In this document: in pieces, positions 62,113-64,000 of the stretch
Position numbering within the stretch: the stretch's first letter is position 1
Layout: each line of letters begins with the position of its first letter
Origin: Microbacterium schleiferi
GTDB lineage: Bacteria > Actinomycetota > Actinomycetes > Actinomycetales > Microbacteriaceae
DNA length: 64,000 nt
NCBI RefSeq assembly: GCF_020781975.1
Contig: NZ_JAJGNI010000008.1
Coordinates: forward strand, 1-64,000
Direction of reading: 5' to 3'
Notes under the pieces: model-generated
What the model saw: only the letters and a program-made list of their open reading frames with translations
Told to the model about the DNA's origin: nothing
Databases searched by the model: none
Translations under genes and position numbers: made by a program

Positions 62113-64000
62113 GGTCGGGGCAGCCCCGCCACGACATCATCAAGGGCCCGCGCCAGCGCGCTCACGTCGCTACCACCGCCCTGGGCAAGATCATCGCGTC
62201 CCCCGCCACCGCCGCCAAGTGTTGTCGCCGCAGCTTTCGCGAGGGGACCTGCCTTCACCCCGAGCGAGCGAGCCGCTTCCGTCGTCGCAACGATGACGAC
62301 CGGTCGGTCGTCGACCTCGCCTCCGAGAGCCACCACCGCAGCGTCGGAACCGAGTCGCTCACGAACCTTCAGTGCGACGGCACGTACGTCGTCAGCCGAG
62401 CCCGCGCGTCCGAGGTTAGCAGCGACCACGGACAGAGCACCCACACGACGAGCTCCGGCAACGAGATCCGGAACCTGCTCACTCAGAGCCTTCGCCTGCA
62501 GCGACGCGATCTTCTTCTCGGCTGCCTTGAGGTTCGCGGTCAGCTCAGCGATGCGCGCCGGCAGCTGATCCCGGGGAGTCTTCAGCGACGAGGTCAGCTG
62601 TGAGACGATCGCCCGTTCGGCAGCGAGCTCACGGAAGGCGTCCGCCCCGACGAGCGCCTCGACGCGGCGATTGGCAGCGCCGACCGATGACTCGCCGATC
62701 AGGTTGATGAGGCCCACCTCGGAGCTGGTCGCGACGTGGGTGCCACCGCACAGCTCACGAGACCACGGACCTCCGATGTCGACCATCCGCACGGTGTCGC
62801 CGTACTTCTCTCCGAACAAAGCCATTGCTCCGAGCTCTTTGGCTTCGTCGAGGGCAAGTACGCGGGTGGTCACCTGGAGGTTGTCCCGCACGGCGTTGTT
62901 CGCGATCTCCTCGATCTCGGATTTGGTCTCGGGCGACAGGGCCTGTGTCCACGCGAAGTCGAAACGCAGGTAGCCCGCGCGGTTCAGCGATCCCGACTGC
63001 GTGGCAGACGAGCCGAGCGTGTCGCGGAGGGCGGCATGGACGAGGTGTGTCGCCGAGTGCGCCTGTGCTGCCGCACGACGATTGGCGGCATCCACGATCG
63101 TCGTCGCGGCAAGGCCCACAGCTACTTCTCCGCTGGTCACCTCCACGGTGTGACTCACCAGGCCCGGTACCGGCTTCTGCACATCGATGACGTCGAGCTG
63201 ATAGCCCGGACCGACGATGATGCCCTTGTCGGCGACCTGACCGCCCGACTCGGCGTACAGCGCGGTCTCGGCGACGATGACCTCGGCTACCTGACCGGTG
63301 GTCGCGCGATCGACCGAGACCCCATCCACGAGCACGCCCAGGATGCGGGACTCGGTTTCAAGATCCGTGTATCCCGTGAACGTCGTCTCGCCGAGGGCGC
63401 GGAACTCGCGGTACACGGAATGATCGGCGATAGCGCGCTTGCGGGACTTCGCGTCGGCCTTCGCCCGCTGGCGCTGCTCCTGCATGAGCGAATCGAAAGC
63501 GGCCCGATCCACCGAGAGGCCTGCCTCTTCGGCGATCTCGAGGGTCAAGTCGATCGGAAAGCCGTAGGTGTCGTGCAACAGGAAAGCCTCGGAGCCCGGG
63601 ATCTCGGCCTTACCCGCGCTCTTGGTCTCGGCTACGGCGAGATCCAGAATCGTCGAGCCCGCTGCAAGCGTGCGCAGGAACGTCTCTTCCTCGGCGACGG
63701 CTGCGGACTCGAGCCGGTCGTACTCGGTGGCGAGAGTCGGATACGCGGGGGCCATGGCATCCCGTGACGCCGCGAACAGTTCGCGGAACGTCGGCGCGTC
63801 GACGCCGAGCAGTCGCATCGCACGGATCGTGCGCCGCATGAGGCGGCGAAGGATATAACCACGGCCCTCGTTCGAAGGGCGGACACCGTCCGAGAGCAGC
63901 ATCAGCGAAGACCGCACGTGATCCGCGACGACGCGGAATCGCACGTCATCCTCGTGGACTGCACCGTAGGTGCGGCCCGACAGCGCGACGGCGAGATCGA
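62109..64000 (-). CDS. alaS: Alanine-tRNA ligase (partial, 5' end outside window)
   Basis: About 630 C-terminal residues are present and the gene runs off the right edge in frame. The class II core tail (VRFRVVADHVRSSLMLLSDG, NEGRGYILRRLMRRTIR), the editing domain with zinc/active-site motifs AQAHSATHLVHAALR and SRELCGGTHVAT, and the C-Ala domain ending in GGGGGGRDDLAQGGG are seen. An apparent start near 63944 is internal. It charges tRNA-Ala and edits Ser and Gly. Confidence 0.97.
   Translation of the reverse strand, partial: DLAVALSGRTYGAVHEDDVRFRVVADHVRSSLMLLSDGVRPSNEGRGYILRRLMRRTIRAMRLLGVDAPTFRELFAASRDAMAPAYPTLATEYDRLESAAVAEEETFLRTLAAGSTILDLAVAETKSAGKAEIPGSEAFLLHDTYGFPIDLTLEIAEEAGLSVDRAAFDSLMQEQRQRAKADAKSRKRAIADHSVYREFRALGETTFTGYTDLETESRILGVLVDGVSVDRATTGQVAEVIVAETALYAESGGQVADKGIIVGPGYQLDVIDVQKPVPGLVSHTVEVTSGEVAVGLAATTIVDAANRRAAAQAHSATHLVHAALRDTLGSSATQSGSLNRAGYLRFDFAWTQALSPETKSEIEEIANNAVRDNLQVTTRVLALDEAKELGAMALFGEKYGDTVRMVDIGGPWSRELCGGTHVATSSEVGLINLIGESSVGAANRRVEALVGADAFRELAAERAIVSQLTSSLKTPRDQLPARIAELTANLKAAEKKIASLQAKALSEQVPDLVAGARRVGALSVVAANLGRAGSADDVRAVALKVRERLGSDAAVVALGGEVDDRPVVIVATTEAARSLGVKAGPLAKAAATTLGGGGGGRDDLAQGGGSDVSALARALDDVVAGLPRP

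Overview
The window is high-GC bacterial chromosome. The gene content (PdtaR-type ANTAR regulator, HGxxPAAW protein beside trpC, mycobacterial-type IHF domain joined to guanylate kinase, a primosomal protein N' without a working ATPase, an Rv1382-like membrane gene inside the pyr operon) points to Actinobacteria, most likely Microbacteriaceae and probably Microbacterium or a near relative. That placement is inferred from family knowledge, not from a database search.

Region 1 (1 to about 8.2 kb) is an accessory, transposon-rich patch. After an amidohydrolase gene (minus strand) come nested insertions. An IS256-family transposase remnant (minus strand) is split by a complete IS3-family element with 23-nt inverted repeats and a 4-bp CTGA target duplication. 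The IS3 transposase is itself split by a Tn554-like unit of about 3.4 kb that carries two tyrosine recombinases and a small HTH protein (tnpA-tnpB-tnpC layout) and no cargo. Downstream lie an unrecognised stretch, a second IS256 fragment (N-terminal half, plus strand) joined to the tail of an IstB/TniB-like ATPase, and a beheaded AEC-type permease.

Region 2 (8.2 to 20 kb) has mixed genes: a membrane protein, a CmtR-like metal sensor coupled to a CDF-type cation transporter, a damaged D-alanyl-D-alanine carboxypeptidase, DUF6458, an SGNH hydrolase, an LLM flavin oxidoreductase, a DUF885 protein, polA, a hotdog thioesterase, pdtaR, tRNA-Leu(CAA), and a SHOCT-type membrane gene interrupted by an amber codon.

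Region 3 (20 to 64 kb) is an almost unbroken minus-strand run of core anabolic genes. Read in the direction of transcription it is: alaS, ruvX, mltG, aroE, aroC, aroK, aroB, a GNAT gene, aroQ; tetR and a 3-hydroxyacyl-CoA dehydrogenase; efp, nusB, an MBL-fold/Rieske fusion; pyrR, pyrB, pyrC, an Rv1382-like gene, carA, carB, pyrF, gmk (with an N-terminal mIHF domain), rpoZ, metK, priA, fmt, rsmB, rpe, hisE, hisG, hisF, hisI, a Trp-associated membrane gene, HGxxPAAW, trpC, trpB, trpA, lgt, gltB, gltD, pyk. Many neighbours overlap by ATGA or GTGA, so translational coupling is pervasive. A PyrR-binding-type RNA element covers the ribosome-binding site of pyrR. The chorismate, pyrimidine, histidine, tryptophan and glutamate genes draw on shared PRPP, glutamine and chorismate pools, so the grouping makes metabolic sense.

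The most unusual structure is the nested element at 1.6 to 6.4 kb. The ends of the recombinase unit fit a tyrosine-recombinase model with a 6-nt crossover region, and its insertion separates the second catalytic Asp of the IS3 transposase from its Glu.
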